From the NCBI GenBank assembly GCA_949293245.1, contig CASFCS010000014.1, positions 1 through 64,000 on the forward strand: DNA of 64,000 nucleotides, read 5' to 3'. Positions 31,105 to 39,902 of this stretch are shown here, piece after piece (position 1 is the first letter of the stretch; the number at the start of each line of letters is the position of its first letter). This DNA comes from an uncultured bacterium (GTDB lineage Bacteria > Bacillota > Clostridia > Oscillospirales > Oscillospiraceae). The notes beneath the pieces are model-generated. The model saw only the letters and a list, made by a program, of their open reading frames with translations. It did not search any database and was not told the origin of the DNA. A program made the position numbers and the translations under genes.

Positions 31105-31378
31105 GGCAGAAAAAGCGCCCTCCTGTCCCGGGGACAGAGGGCGTGAACAGACGCGGTACCACCTCTGGTTCGCCCCGTCCTCACGGAGGGGGCCTCGTGG
31201 AGTGCGCACACTCCGGCGCGGTAACGGGCGCGGCCCGGCCGCCCCTACTGCGCCTGCGGCGGTTCAGGGGGCTGCTCCAAGGGGTATTCACCGGGCGCTC
31301 CTCTCCCCCTTCCACCTGCCGGGGGCTCTCTGCGCAGGCGCTGCGCCGGCTACTGGTCCTTTTCCTCGCATATGGCGT
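31105..31378 (-). promoter_or_regulatory. T-box riboswitch, probably tyrosine-specific
   Basis: The minus-strand leader contains the T-box antiterminator AGAGGTGGTACCGCG (31152-31166). A terminator stem CGCCCTCTGTCCC/GGGACAGGAGGGCG with a T5 tail follows (31110-31143). Stem I carries an AGTA element, an AGAGA-type loop (CAGAGAG) and GGTGGAAGG. In the specifier loop GGTGAA-TAC-CCCTTGGAG the triplet aligned with known leaders is TAC (31284-31286), a Tyr codon. A one-base shift would read ACC (Thr), but tyrS in the operon favours Tyr. Uncharged tRNA-Tyr would stabilise the antiterminator and switch on EamA-cupin-tyrS. Confidence 0.9.
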
Positions 31379-31379
31379 A

Positions 31380-31408
31380 ATGATATCATACGGCCTCTTT
31401 TTTGTCAA
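31380..31408 (-). promoter_or_regulatory. Promoter of the T-box operon
   Basis: Minus-strand TTGACA (31403-31408) and TATCAT (31380-31385) are separated by 17 bases, directly upstream of the T-box leader. Confidence 0.82.
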
Positions 31409-31444
31409 TGCCGCGGGACCCAAGGGCCGGCCTGCCCGGCATTG

Positions 31445-31473
31445 TTGCGGGCCGGGCGGTACCATGGTATGAT
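31445..31473 (+). promoter_or_regulatory. Promoter of the 31512 gene and possibly sbcDC
   Basis: TTGCGG (31445-31450) and TATGAT (31468-31473) are 17 bases apart, 38 bases upstream of the start codon. Confidence 0.68.
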
Positions 31474-31511
31474 GGACACAATGTCAAATGTTTGATATGG
31501 AGGTGTTCCCC

Positions 31512-31874
31512 ATGCCGCTTGACTGCACACAAGTCCCCGCCGCCTGCCCCTCCCACCAGGCATGGCGGATTTTGATGGCGGAAAAGCTGTCCGCCGCAGC
31601 CAGGTTTGAGATCCACTGCTGGAACGAGGAGCGGGAGGAGATCCATCTGGCCCTCCCCTTCGGCCGCCTCAAGGAGACAGCCTGGGCCTATGGCAAGGTC
31701 ATCGCCGGAGAGGTCACACCGGAGTTCACCGCCTTTCTCCTGTCCCTCCCAAAACCCCAGGATACGGAGGTGTACGACAAGATGACGCCCTTTTTCTCCA
31801 TCTTCCTGGACAACGGCTTCTCTTCCGAGCACTACGGGACCCAGCTGCACCAGCAGCAGGGCCCGGGCCTCTGA
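31512..31874 (+). CDS. Small protein of unknown function
   Basis: The 120-residue product starts at ATG 31512, eight bases after GGAGG. It has no signal peptide or membrane segment. It contains CHW-like aromatic and acidic stretches (FEIHCWNEEREEIHLALPFGR, YDKMTPFFSIFLDNGFSSEHYG). I do not recognise the family. It shares a promoter region with sbcD, whose gene begins 42 bases later, so cotranscription with sbcDC is likely; no functional link is known. Confidence 0.75.
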   Translation: MPLDCTQVPAACPSHQAWRILMAEKLSAAARFEIHCWNEEREEIHLALPFGRLKETAWAYGKVIAGEVTPEFTAFLLSLPKPQDTEVYDKMTPFFSIFLDNGFSSEHYGTQLHQQQGPGL

Positions 31875-31916
31875 TCCGTCCGTTCCACACCCCCCACACC
31901 GCAAGGAGGTATTTTT

Positions 31917-33056
31917 TTGAAACTCATCCACCTCTCAGACCTGCACCTGGGCAAGCGGGTCAACGAGTTTTCCATGCTGGAGGACCAGCAGCACATCCTC
32001 ACGGAGATCCTGGGTATCATCGACCGGGAGGAACCCCAGGCGGTGCTCATCGCCGGGGACGTGTACGACAAGGCGGTGCCCCCCGCCGAGGCCGTGTCCC
32101 TGCTGGACCGCTTTCTGGTGTCCCTGGCCCGGCGGCAGCTCCAGGTGTTTATCATCAGCGGCAACCACGACTCCCCCGAGCGGCTGGCCTTCGGCGGGAC
32201 CCTGCTGGCCCACAGCGGCATCCACCTGTCCCCGGTGTACAGCGGGCAGGTGACCCCCGTCACCCTTACGGACCGGCACGGCCCGGTGCACTTCTACCTG
32301 CTGCCCTTCGTGAAGCCCGCCCACGTCCGGCGCTGCTTCCCCGAGGGGAACATTGCCTCCTACACTGACGCCCTGGCCGCCGCCGTCGCCGCCATGGAGG
32401 TGGACACCGGGGCGCGCAATGTGCTGGTGACCCACCAGTTTGTCACCGGGGCAGCCCGGTGCGACTCCGAGGAGCTGTCCGTGGGCGGGTCGGACAACGT
32501 GGACGCCGCCGTCTTTGACCCCTTCGACTATGTGGCCCTGGGGCACCTCCACGGCCCCCAGCAGGTGGGGCGGGAGACGGTGCGCTACTGCGGCACGCCG
32601 CTGAAATACTCCTTCTCCGAGGCGGGGCACCACAAGTCGGTCACGGTGGTGGAGCTGGAGGAAAAGGGGCGGACGGCGGTGCGCACGGTGCCCCTCACCC
32701 CTCTGCGGGACATGGTGGAGCTGCGGGGGCGGTACGAGGACCTGTGCCGGCGGGACTTCTACCAGGGCACCACCTACCAGGAGGACTATGTCCACATCAC
32801 CCTCACCGACGAGGAGGAGATCCCCGACGGGGTGGGGCGGCTGCGGACCATCTACCACAACCTGATGCAGCTGAGCTATGACAACCGCCGCACCCGGGCG
32901 GGAGAGTGGTCCCACGGGCCGGAGCCCGCCCCCCGGCGCTCCCCCCTGGAGCTGCTGGAGGAGCTCTACGAGAAGCAAAATGGACAGCCCATGACCCAGC
33001 CCCAGCGGGACTTCGCCCGGGGGCTCATGGAGGAGATCTGGGAGGGAGAGGCATGA
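31917..33056 (+). CDS. sbcD: Nuclease SbcCD subunit D
   Basis: The 379-residue protein is the Mre11-type nuclease of the SbcCD complex, which cleaves DNA hairpins and protein-blocked ends. Phosphoesterase motifs are HLSDLHLGK (residue 5 on), LIAGDVYDKAVP, IISGNHDS, LVTHQFV and ALGHLHGPQ. It starts at TTG 31917, seven bases after AAGGAGG; no ATG lies nearby. The stop overlaps the start of sbcC (ATGA), so the two subunits are made in step. Confidence 0.95.
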   Translation: MKLIHLSDLHLGKRVNEFSMLEDQQHILTEILGIIDREEPQAVLIAGDVYDKAVPPAEAVSLLDRFLVSLARRQLQVFIISGNHDSPERLAFGGTLLAHSGIHLSPVYSGQVTPVTLTDRHGPVHFYLLPFVKPAHVRRCFPEGNIASYTDALAAAVAAMEVDTGARNVLVTHQFVTGAARCDSEELSVGGSDNVDAAVFDPFDYVALGHLHGPQQVGRETVRYCGTPLKYSFSEAGHHKSVTVVELEEKGRTAVRTVPLTPLRDMVELRGRYEDLCRRDFYQGTTYQEDYVHITLTDEEEIPDGVGRLRTIYHNLMQLSYDNRRTRAGEWSHGPEPAPRRSPLELLEELYEKQNGQPMTQPQRDFARGLMEEIWEGEA

Positions 33057-36000
33057 GGCCGCGGAAACTGACCATGAGCGCCTTCGGCCCCTACGCCGGG
33101 GAGGTGACGGTGGACCTGGACAAGCTGGGGGAGCAGGGGCTCTATCTCATCACCGGGGACACCGGAGCGGGCAAGACCACCATCTTTGACGCCATCACCT
33201 ATGCTTTGTACGGGGAGCCCAGCGGGGACAACCGGGACCCCTCCATGTTCCGCTCCAAGTACGCCAGCCCCGAGACCCCCACCCAGGTGACGCTGGTGTT
33301 CTCCTACCGGGACCAGGACTATACCGTCCGCCGCAATCCGGAGTACCTGCGCCCCGCCAAGCGGGGGGACAAGTTCACCCTCCAGAAGGCGGAGGCGGAG
33401 CTTCAGCTGCCCGACGGGCGGCTGGTCACCAGGACCCGGGAGGTCACCGCCGAGGTCACCCGCATCATCGGCCTGAGCCGCACCCAGTTCGCCCAGGTGG
33501 CTATGATCGCCCAGGGGGACTTTCTCAAGCTGCTGCTGGCGGACACCAAGAGCCGCCAGGAGATCTTCCGGGAGATTTTCCAAACCCGGTACTACATGGT
33601 GTTCCAGGAGAAGCTCAAGGGGGCCTCGGGCAAATTGCAGCGGAAATGCGAGGAGGCCCGGGCCAGCGTGCAGCAGTATATGGGGGGCATCCTCTGTCCC
33701 CCGGAGGACCCTCTCTCCCCCCAGGCGGAGACGGCCCGGCGGGGGGAGCTGCCGGTTCAGGAGGCCCTGGAGCTGCTGGAGACCCTCATCGCCCGGGACC
33801 GGAACGCTCTGGAGGAACAGGAGCACGGACTGGCGGAGCTGGACAAAAGCCTGGGTGAGGTGGACGCCCAGCTGGGCCAGGCCGCCCAGGTGAAGGAGAC
33901 CCGGGAGCGGCTGGAGGCCACCCGGGCGCTGCGGGACAAGCAGCAGCAGGAGGCCCAGGTCGCCAAGGCCGCCCTGGAGGCCCAGCAGGCCGCCGCCCCC
34001 CGGCGGGAGGAGCTGGACCGGGCCATTGCCGCCCTGAATGGGGAGCTGCCCCGCTACCGGGAGCTGGAGGAGCGCCGGAAGGCCGGGGCGGACTTGGCCC
34101 TCCGCCTCACCCGCCGCAAACAGGAGCTGGCGGATCAGGCCCGGACCCGTGAGGCCCTGGAGACGGAGCTGGAGAGGCTGCGGCAGGAGCGGGCCGCCCT
34201 GGCGGACGCCGGGGAGGAGAGGGAGCGGCTGCTGGCCGCCCGGACCCAGGCGGAGGGGCGGCAGGAGTCCCTGACCGCCCTGGCGGGAGACGCCCAGGCC
34301 TGGAGCGCCTGCCGCCGGGCCCTTCAGGCTTCCCTGGAGAAGCGGTCCCGGCTCCGCCGGGAGGGTGAGGCCCTGGACACCCAGGTGGAGAAGCAGGATG
34401 CCCTCCTCCGGGCCAGCCGGGAGACCTGGTCGGCCTCGGAGGGGCTGGAGGCGGAGAAGCTCAAGCTCCTCCGCCTCCAGGAACAGGGACAGGAGCGGGA
34501 AAAGGCCCTGACGGCCCTGGAGAAGCTGCGGCAGGACTGCGGCAGGGCCCAGAGGGCATGGGAGGCCGCCCAGGCCGCCTATCTGGAGGCCCGGGAAGGG
34601 GCCCGGGCGGAAGAGACGGCCTACCGCGGAAAGGAGCGGGCCTTCCTGGATGAGCAGGCGGGGGTGCTGGCCCAGTCCCTGGAGGAGGGGCAGCCCTGCC
34701 CGGTGTGCGGCGCCCTCCACCACCCCGCTCCCGCCGCTCTCTCCCCCGGGGCCCCCACGGAGGCGGAGCTGGAGCGGGCCAAGGCCGCCTGTGAAGCGGC
34801 CCGGCAGAAGGCCCAGGGGGCCAGTCTGTCCGCCGGGCGGGCCAGAACTGCCCTGGAGGAGCGGCAGCGGCAGCTGCTGGAGGGGATGGCCCCCTATGTG
34901 GACTCCCCTACCCTGGGCGCCGCCCGGGAGCAGCTGGCCGCCTGCACGGAGGAAGCAAAGGGGAAGCTCGCCCGTATCCATGCAGCCCTGATGGAGGTGG
35001 AGGCCCAGATCATCCAGCGGGAAAACCTGGAGCAGGAGATCACCCGGCAGGAAGAGGCCCTGGCGGAGCTGAAGCAGCGCCGGGACGCCCTGCGGGAGGA
35101 GGTCACCCGGCAGGAGGTGGCGGGCAGCACCCTTGAAGGGCAGCGGGAGCAGCTGGAGGGACAGCTGGTCCGCCTTCTCCAGGTCCACCTGCCGGGCTGC
35201 GCCCTGGAGGACGCCCCCGGAGCCCTGGCGGAGCAGCGCCAGCGGACCGAGGAGGAGCTAAAGGCCCTGGCCGCCCGGCTGGAGGAAGTCCAGACTAAGC
35301 TCTCCCGGCGGCAGACCCTGGACGGGCTGATCCCCCAGCGGGAGGAGAGCCTGCGGCAGGCGGAGGGCGCCCTCTCCCGGGGCCGGGAGGAGCTGGCGGC
35401 CCTGGAGAGCCAGGGGCAGGAGATTGCCGCCCAGGCCGCCGCCCTGGCCGACACCCTCCCCTACCCCGATGCCCAGGCCGCCCAGAGGGCGCTCTCCGCC
35501 TTGCAGGGGGAGCGGGAGGCCCTCCTGCTGGCCCTGCGCCGGGCGGAGGAGGCCCACACCGTCAGCCAGCAAAACCTGGCCGCCAGCCAGGCCGCTCTGG
35601 AGCAGCTCTCCGCCCTTCTCTCCGCCGCCCCTCCCCTGGATGTACCCGCCCTGGAGGCCCGGCGGGAGGACCTGGCCGCCCGGCGCGCCGCCCTCACCCA
35701 GGCCGGGCAGGACTGCCACACCCGCCTGACCACCAACTCCACCGCCCTGGACAACGTCCGGGCCAAGTGGGCCCGCCAGGCGGAGCTGGAGGAGGAGTAC
35801 GCCTGGGTGCGGGCCCTGTCCAACACCGTCAACGGCAACCTCGCCGGCAGGGAGAAGATCGCCCTGGAGACCTACGTCCAGATGACCTTCTTCGACCGCA
35901 TCCTCCGCCGGGCCAACACCCGGCTGATGGTCATGTCCGGCGGGCAGTACGAGCTGCGCCGCCGCACCCAGCCGGACAACAACCGCAGCCAGAGCGGCCT

Positions 36001-36346
36001 GGAGCTGGACGTGATGGACTACTACACCGGCAGCCAGCGCAGCGTCCGCTCCCTCTCCGGCGGGGAGTCTTTCAAGGCCTCCCTCTCCCTGGCCCTGGGC
36101 CTGTCCGACGAGATCCAGTCCACCGCCCCCGGCATCCGGCTGGACACCATGTTCGTGGACGAGGGCTTCGGCTCCCTGGACGAGGACTCCCTCCAGCAGG
36201 CCATCCGGGCCCTCACCAGCCTCACCGAGGGGCGGCGGCTGGTGGGCATCATCTCCCATGTGCCCCAGCTCAAAGAGCGCATTGACAAACAGATCGTGGT
36301 GACCAAGGACCGCACCGGCGGCAGCCGGGTGGATGTGGTGGTGTAA
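33053..36346 (+). CDS. sbcC: Nuclease SbcCD subunit C (Rad50-like ATPase)
   Basis: The 1097-residue SMC-like ATPase partners with SbcD. Walker A is GDTGAGKTTIFDA (about residue 35). Long coiled coils flank a central zinc hook, CPVCG, near residue 548. The C-terminal ATPase half has LSGGESFKASLSLALG and Walker B MFVDEGFGSLDED. The coiled coils are unusually rich in Arg, Glu, Leu and Ala, reflecting the high GC. This also creates long antisense open frames that are not genes. It starts at ATG 33053 in the sbcD stop. A single operon with sbcD and perhaps the small gene upstream. Confidence 0.96.
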   Translation: MRPRKLTMSAFGPYAGEVTVDLDKLGEQGLYLITGDTGAGKTTIFDAITYALYGEPSGDNRDPSMFRSKYASPETPTQVTLVFSYRDQDYTVRRNPEYLRPAKRGDKFTLQKAEAELQLPDGRLVTRTREVTAEVTRIIGLSRTQFAQVAMIAQGDFLKLLLADTKSRQEIFREIFQTRYYMVFQEKLKGASGKLQRKCEEARASVQQYMGGILCPPEDPLSPQAETARRGELPVQEALELLETLIARDRNALEEQEHGLAELDKSLGEVDAQLGQAAQVKETRERLEATRALRDKQQQEAQVAKAALEAQQAAAPRREELDRAIAALNGELPRYRELEERRKAGADLALRLTRRKQELADQARTREALETELERLRQERAALADAGEERERLLAARTQAEGRQESLTALAGDAQAWSACRRALQASLEKRSRLRREGEALDTQVEKQDALLRASRETWSASEGLEAEKLKLLRLQEQGQEREKALTALEKLRQDCGRAQRAWEAAQAAYLEAREGARAEETAYRGKERAFLDEQAGVLAQSLEEGQPCPVCGALHHPAPAALSPGAPTEAELERAKAACEAARQKAQGASLSAGRARTALEERQRQLLEGMAPYVDSPTLGAAREQLAACTEEAKGKLARIHAALMEVEAQIIQRENLEQEITRQEEALAELKQRRDALREEVTRQEVAGSTLEGQREQLEGQLVRLLQVHLPGCALEDAPGALAEQRQRTEEELKALAARLEEVQTKLSRRQTLDGLIPQREESLRQAEGALSRGREELAALESQGQEIAAQAAALADTLPYPDAQAAQRALSALQGEREALLLALRRAEEAHTVSQQNLAASQAALEQLSALLSAAPPLDVPALEARREDLAARRAALTQAGQDCHTRLTTNSTALDNVRAKWARQAELEEEYAWVRALSNTVNGNLAGREKIALETYVQMTFFDRILRRANTRLMVMSGGQYELRRRTQPDNNRSQSGLELDVMDYYTGSQRSVRSLSGGESFKASLSLALGLSDEIQSTAPGIRLDTMFVDEGFGSLDEDSLQQAIRALTSLTEGRRLVGIISHVPQLKERIDKQIVVTKDRTGGSRVDVVV

Positions 36347-36355
36347 AGTTCATTA

Positions 36356-36384
36356 TTGACATATGACAGAAACTCCTGTATGAT
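36356..36384 (+). promoter_or_regulatory. Promoter of the DUF134-NifX gene
   Basis: A consensus TTGACA (36356-36361) and TATGAT (36379-36384) are separated by 17 bases, beginning ten bases after the sbcC stop. Confidence 0.85.
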
Positions 36385-36406
36385 AGAGAGGAAAGGAGGG
36401 GGAGTC

Positions 36407-37282
36407 ATGCCCAGACCCCACAAGTGCCGGCGGGTATGCGCCCTGCCCCAGGACGCGGGCTTTCTTCCGGTGGACGGGGAGGACAAGTCCCCGGTCTGCC
36501 TGTGCGTGGACGAGTACGAGGCCATCCGGCTCATGGACCTGGAGGGGCTGACCCAGGAGCAGTGCGCCCTGCAGATGGAGGTCTCCCGCAGCTCCGTGGC
36601 CGCCATCTACGACCTGGCCAGGCGCAAGCTGGCTGTGGCCCTGGTGGAGAAGCGGCCCCTGTCCGTGTCCGGCGGGCACTACCGGCTGTGCGGCGGCCAT
36701 GACACCGCCTGTCCCCGTTGGAAGGGCTGCCCCCGCTCCCCCGCTCAAATCCCACCGCAAGGAGGAAGCACCATGAAAATCGCAGTCACCTACGAAAATG
36801 GACAAGTGTTTCAGCATTTTGGTCATACCAGCGCCTTTAAGCTCTACAACGTGGAGGGCGGCGCCGTCATCGCCTCCGCCGTGGCAGACACCCAGGGCAG
36901 CGGCCACGGGGCTCTGGCGGGCTTTCTGGCACACGCCGGCGTGGACACCCTGATCTGCGGCGGCATCGGCCCCGGGGCCCAGGAGGCCCTGCGGGAGGCG
37001 GGCATCACCCTCTACGCCGGCGTGACAGGGGATGCGGACCAGGCGGTGGCCGACCTGCTGGCGGACCGGCTGGACTATGACCCCCGGGGCGGCCACTGCG
37101 ACCACCACGGGGAGCACCACCACGGCCACCACGCCTGCGGCGGCCACCACCACGGGCCGGACCACCCCTGCCACCACGGCCCCGGGCATCCCCATCCCCA
37201 CGGACCGGGGCATCCCTGCCACCATGGGCCGGAGCATCCTCACCCTCACGGGCCTGAGCATCCTCGCCCTGAGGAGCCGTGA
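36407..37282 (+). CDS. DUF134 regulator fused to a NifX/NifB-type domain with a His-rich tail
   Basis: The 291-residue protein joins three parts. Residues 1-105 are DUF134, a Cys-containing helix-turn-helix (PHKCRRVCALPQDAGF, SVCLCVDEYEAIRLMDLEGLTQEQ-like). Residues 123-230 form a NifX/NifB iron-molybdenum-cofactor-type domain starting MKIAVTYENGQVFQHFGHT and containing LICGGIGPGAQEAL. Residues 235-291 are His/Pro/Gly-rich (HHGEHHHGHHACGGHHH, GPGHPHPHGPGHPC), surely metal-binding. The start at 36407 follows AAAGGAGGGGG. An in-frame ribosome-binding site (AAGGAGG) and ATG at 36773 precede the NifX part, so a shorter second product is possible. No nif genes are near; a role in iron-sulfur or metal handling is inference. 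Confidence 0.9.
   Translation: MPRPHKCRRVCALPQDAGFLPVDGEDKSPVCLCVDEYEAIRLMDLEGLTQEQCALQMEVSRSSVAAIYDLARRKLAVALVEKRPLSVSGGHYRLCGGHDTACPRWKGCPRSPAQIPPQGGSTMKIAVTYENGQVFQHFGHTSAFKLYNVEGGAVIASAVADTQGSGHGALAGFLAHAGVDTLICGGIGPGAQEALREAGITLYAGVTGDADQAVADLLADRLDYDPRGGHCDHHGEHHHGHHACGGHHHGPDHPCHHGPGHPHPHGPGHPCHHGPEHPHPHGPEHPRPEEP
36761..36775 (+). promoter_or_regulatory. Internal ribosome-binding site and start within the fusion gene
   Basis: AAGGAGG lies six bases before ATG 36773, which is in frame (codon 123) and begins the NifX-type domain. It could yield a separate 169-residue protein. Confidence 0.6.
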
Positions 37283-37306
37283 CCACGCCCCTCTCCCCAC
37301 AGACCA

Positions 37307-37346
37307 AAAGCGCGCCCATTGGGAAAATTCCCAATGGGCGCGCTTT
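37307..37346. terminator. Bidirectional terminator
   Basis: AAAGCGCGCCCATTGGGAA and its perfect complement form a stem of up to 17-19 bp between convergent genes. Confidence 0.85.
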
Positions 37347-37374
37347 CATGTCTCATACGGCAAAGGGAGAGGAC

Positions 37375-37806
37375 TTACTCCGCCTCGTGGTCGTGGTCAT
37401 GGCCGCAGCCACAGCCGCAGCCCTCCTCCTCGTCGCCGAAGTCGATGGCGAACTTCTGCTCGCAGTTGGGGCAGGTGATGGTGCCCTGGTCCAGGACCTC
37501 GTCGTCAATGCACAGGGGCTCCCCGCAGTTGGGGCACTCCAGCTCCACGCACTCGTCCTCGTCGCAGCAGCACTCGTCCTCGTCGTCCTCCTCGGCGTCG
37601 GTCAGGTCATCCAGCTGGTCGTAGATGTCGTTGATGGCCTCATCCACGGCGTCAAAGCTCTTGTCCACGTCCTCCAGGGAGTGGCCCACCTCCTCCAGGA
37701 TGTCCACGATCACGGAGATCAGCTTGCCCTCCTTGGACTTCTCGGTGTCGATGCCCAGTCCCTCGGACAGGCCCTTGAGATACGCGACCTTCTCAGAAAT
37801 CGTCAT
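37375..37806 (-). CDS. CD1247-type acidic zinc-ribbon protein
   Basis: The 143-residue protein has a helical N-terminal domain (about residues 1-65, MTISEKVAYLKGLSEGLGID) seen in a small Clostridia family named after CD1247. A very acidic stretch with DECCCDEDEC follows. Next is a zinc ribbon with two CxxC pairs (CPNCGEPLC and CPNCEQKF). The C-terminus ends GCGCGCGHDHDHEAE, which adds further metal ligands. Function is unknown. The zinc ribbon and His/Cys tail point to metal binding. It lies downstream of a 373-bp gap filled by the 130-bp repeats. Confidence 0.87.
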   Translation of the reverse strand: MTISEKVAYLKGLSEGLGIDTEKSKEGKLISVIVDILEEVGHSLEDVDKSFDAVDEAINDIYDQLDDLTDAEEDDEDECCCDEDECVELECPNCGEPLCIDDEVLDQGTITCPNCEQKFAIDFGDEEEGCGCGCGHDHDHEAE

Positions 37807-37896
37807 GGTGTTCTCCTTTTCTTCACAGGCGGCCTCGAAGGGCCTGGTTCTTCGGCGGGGTCTGAAAAGCCCGCCGGGGATGGGGGCAGGCTGTGT

Positions 37897-38181
37897 GCCT
37901 GCTCCCGGGCGCGCAGCGCTTTTTTCTCACGCTTTGCGCCCTCCGCTGCGGCACACTGCACACCGCTCCGCCGGAAATGCCGCGGCCTCCGGCCGCCTGT
38001 TTTCCGGTCTGCGCAGTTCCCTATGCGCCTGCTCCCGGGCGCGCAGCGCTTTTTTCTCATGCTTTGCGCCCTCCGCTGCGGCACACTGCTCACCGCTCCG
38101 CCGGAAATGCCGCGGCCTCCGGCCGCCTGTTTTCCGGTCTGCGCGGTTCCCTGTGCGCCTGCTCCCGGGCGCGCAGCGCTT
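37897..38181. repeat. 130-bp tandem repeat, two full copies and a partial third
   Basis: Copies span 37897-38026 and 38027-38156; a 25-bp partial third copy ends within the efp stop codon. The units differ at only a few bases. Each contains dyads such as GCGGCC/GGCCGC and GCGCGCAGCGC. They fill the 373-bp gap between efp and the CD1247-type gene. Open frames across them have no ribosome-binding site, so they are probably non-coding. Confidence 0.9.
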
Positions 38182-38743
38182 AGCCCTTGCAGCGCTCCAG
38201 ATACTCGCCGGTGCGGGTGTCGATGCGGATCTTGTCGCCGGGGTTGATGAACAGAGGCACCTTGATCTCAGCGCCGGTCTCCAGGGTGGCGGGCTTGGTC
38301 ACGTTGGTGGCGGTGTCGCCCTTGAAGCCGGGGTCGGTCTCGGTGACCTCCAGGTCCACAAAGTTGGGGGGCTCCACACCAAAGACGCTGCCCTTGTAGC
38401 TCATCACGCGGCAGGGCATGTTCTCCTTGACGAACTTGAAGTTGTCGCCCAGGATGTGGCCGTCGATGGGCACCAGCTCGTAGCTCTCGGGGTCCATGAA
38501 GTAGTACAGGCCGCCGTCGTTGTAGCTGTACTCCATGTCCTTGCGCTCCACAAAGGCCTCCTCAAACTTGGCGGTGGGGTTGAAAGAGGTCTCGGTCACA
38601 GCGCCGGTGATCACGTTCTTCATCTTGGTGCGCACGAAGGCGGCGCCCTTGCCGGGCTTCACGTGCTGGAACTCGACCACCTGCATAACCTTGCCGTCCA
38701 TCTCGAAGGTCACGCCGTTGCGGAATTCACTGGCAGAAATCAT
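38180..38743 (-). CDS. efp: Elongation factor P
   Basis: The 187-residue EF-P relieves ribosome stalling at proline runs. It shows all three OB-like domains, beginning [19 protein letters not shown]. The modification loop is [12 protein letters not shown], with the conserved Lys at about residue 32. The C-terminal signature [16 protein letters not shown] is complete. Length is standard. It follows an M24 peptidase gene, the usual Firmicutes pairing. Its stop codon sits at the edge of the 130-bp repeat array, so the last bases of efp coincide with the partial repeat. Confidence 0.97.
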   Translation of the reverse strand: MISASEFRNGVTFEMDGKVMQVVEFQHVKPGKGAAFVRTKMKNVITGAVTETSFNPTAKFEEAFVERKDMEYSYNDGGLYYFMDPESYELVPIDGHILGDNFKFVKENMPCRVMSYKGSVFGVEPPNFVDLEVTETDPGFKGDTATNVTKPATLETGAEIKVPLFINPGDKIRIDTRTGEYLERCKG

Positions 38744-38831
38744 TGGTATCTTCCTCCAAACATAGTATCGTAAGTCGGGGTCAAAACATTCATTTTATTT
38801 TACCCCATTCCCTGCCATTTGGCAAGGGTTT

Positions 38832-39902
38832 TTACAGGATGATCAGCTCCTTGGGCGCCAGGGTCAGGTTCTCATTGCCCCCCTCGCGGAGGACGATCAC
38901 GTCCTCGATGCGCACGCCGAAGCGGCCCGGGAGATAGATGCCCGGCTCGGCAGAGATCACCGCCCCGGCGGGCATGGGCTGGTCGTTGAGGGAGGAAGCC
39001 CGGGGCTCCTCGTGGATCTCGATGCCCACCCCGTGGCCGAAAGAGTGGCCGAAGTACTCCCCGTACCCCGCATCCTCAATGACCTTCCGGGCGGCGCCGT
39101 CGATCTCCCGGCCGGTGACCCCCGCCCGGGCGGCGGCGATGCCCGCCAGCTGGGCCTCCAGCACCACGTGGTAGACCTTCTTCATCTCCTCCGTGGGTTC
39201 GCCGATGGCCACGGTGCGGGTCATGTCGGAGCAGTAGCCCCCATAGATGCAGCCGAAGTCCATGGTGATGAACTCCCCTTTCTGCACCTTCCGCTCCCCG
39301 GGTACCGCGTGGGGCATGGAGCCGTTGGGGCCGGAGGCCACAATGGGGTTGAAGGAGGTCTTGGTAGCCCCGAAGCGCATCATGTCGAACACCAGCCGGG
39401 CGGCGATCTCCGCCTCGGTCATGCCGGGCTTGAGGTAGCCCAGGGCCTCGTCCAGGGCCTTCTCCGAGATGCGCTGGGCCTGGGTGAGGATGGCCACCTG
39501 GCCTTCGTCCTTCACCCGGCGCAGGGGGATGAGGAGGTCCTGGGCGGGGATCAGCTCCCCGTGGAGTTTCTCGGTGAACTTGCGGTGCTCGGCCACGGTC
39601 ATGGCCCCGTCCTCAAAGCCCACCCGGCTGATGTGGAGGGAGTCCAGCACCTGGTTGATGAGCTTGGGGTAGTCCCGGTCCGCCAGGACCATCTGGATCT
39701 CCGCGCCGGTAACCTGGTTGCCCGCCGCCTCGATATAGCGGGAGTCGGTAAAGTACCAGGCCCCGCTGCGGGTCACCAGAGTCATGCCGTCCTCCCCCGA
39801 GTCAAAGCCCGAGGCGTAGAGCAGATTGTGCCCGCTGGTGATGAGCATGGCGTCCAGGCCCATGGCCTCCAGTCCGGCGGCGATCTCCTGATAGTGGTTC
39901 AT
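38832..39902 (-). CDS. Xaa-Pro aminopeptidase, M24 family
   Basis: The 356-residue metallopeptidase removes N-terminal residues before proline. The N-terminal creatinase-like domain (about 1-125) precedes the pita-bread catalytic domain. Metal ligands are visible in ITMDFGCIYGGYCSDMTRT (two Asp), GHSFGHGVGIEIHE (His), SAEPGIYLP (Glu) and RIEDVIVL (Glu). The length and neighbour efp match the Firmicutes PepP-like enzyme. The start overlaps the GNAT stop by four bases (ATGA). Cytoplasmic peptide recycling is the likely role. Confidence 0.94.
   Translation of the reverse strand: MNHYQEIAAGLEAMGLDAMLITSGHNLLYASGFDSGEDGMTLVTRSGAWYFTDSRYIEAAGNQVTGAEIQMVLADRDYPKLINQVLDSLHISRVGFEDGAMTVAEHRKFTEKLHGELIPAQDLLIPLRRVKDEGQVAILTQAQRISEKALDEALGYLKPGMTEAEIAARLVFDMMRFGATKTSFNPIVASGPNGSMPHAVPGERKVQKGEFITMDFGCIYGGYCSDMTRTVAIGEPTEEMKKVYHVVLEAQLAGIAAARAGVTGREIDGAARKVIEDAGYGEYFGHSFGHGVGIEIHEEPRASSLNDQPMPAGAVISAEPGIYLPGRFGVRIEDVIVLREGGNENLTLAPKELIIL

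Noticed and set aside
32966..35188. Very long open frame on the minus strand opposite sbcC
   Set aside because: High GC and Arg/Glu/Leu-rich coiled coils leave antisense frames open. It has no ribosome-binding site or recognisable protein, and sbcC is intact on the other strand.
37893..38183. Small proteins encoded by the 130-bp repeats
   Set aside because: Frames open on both strands have no ribosome-binding site and simply follow the repeat period.
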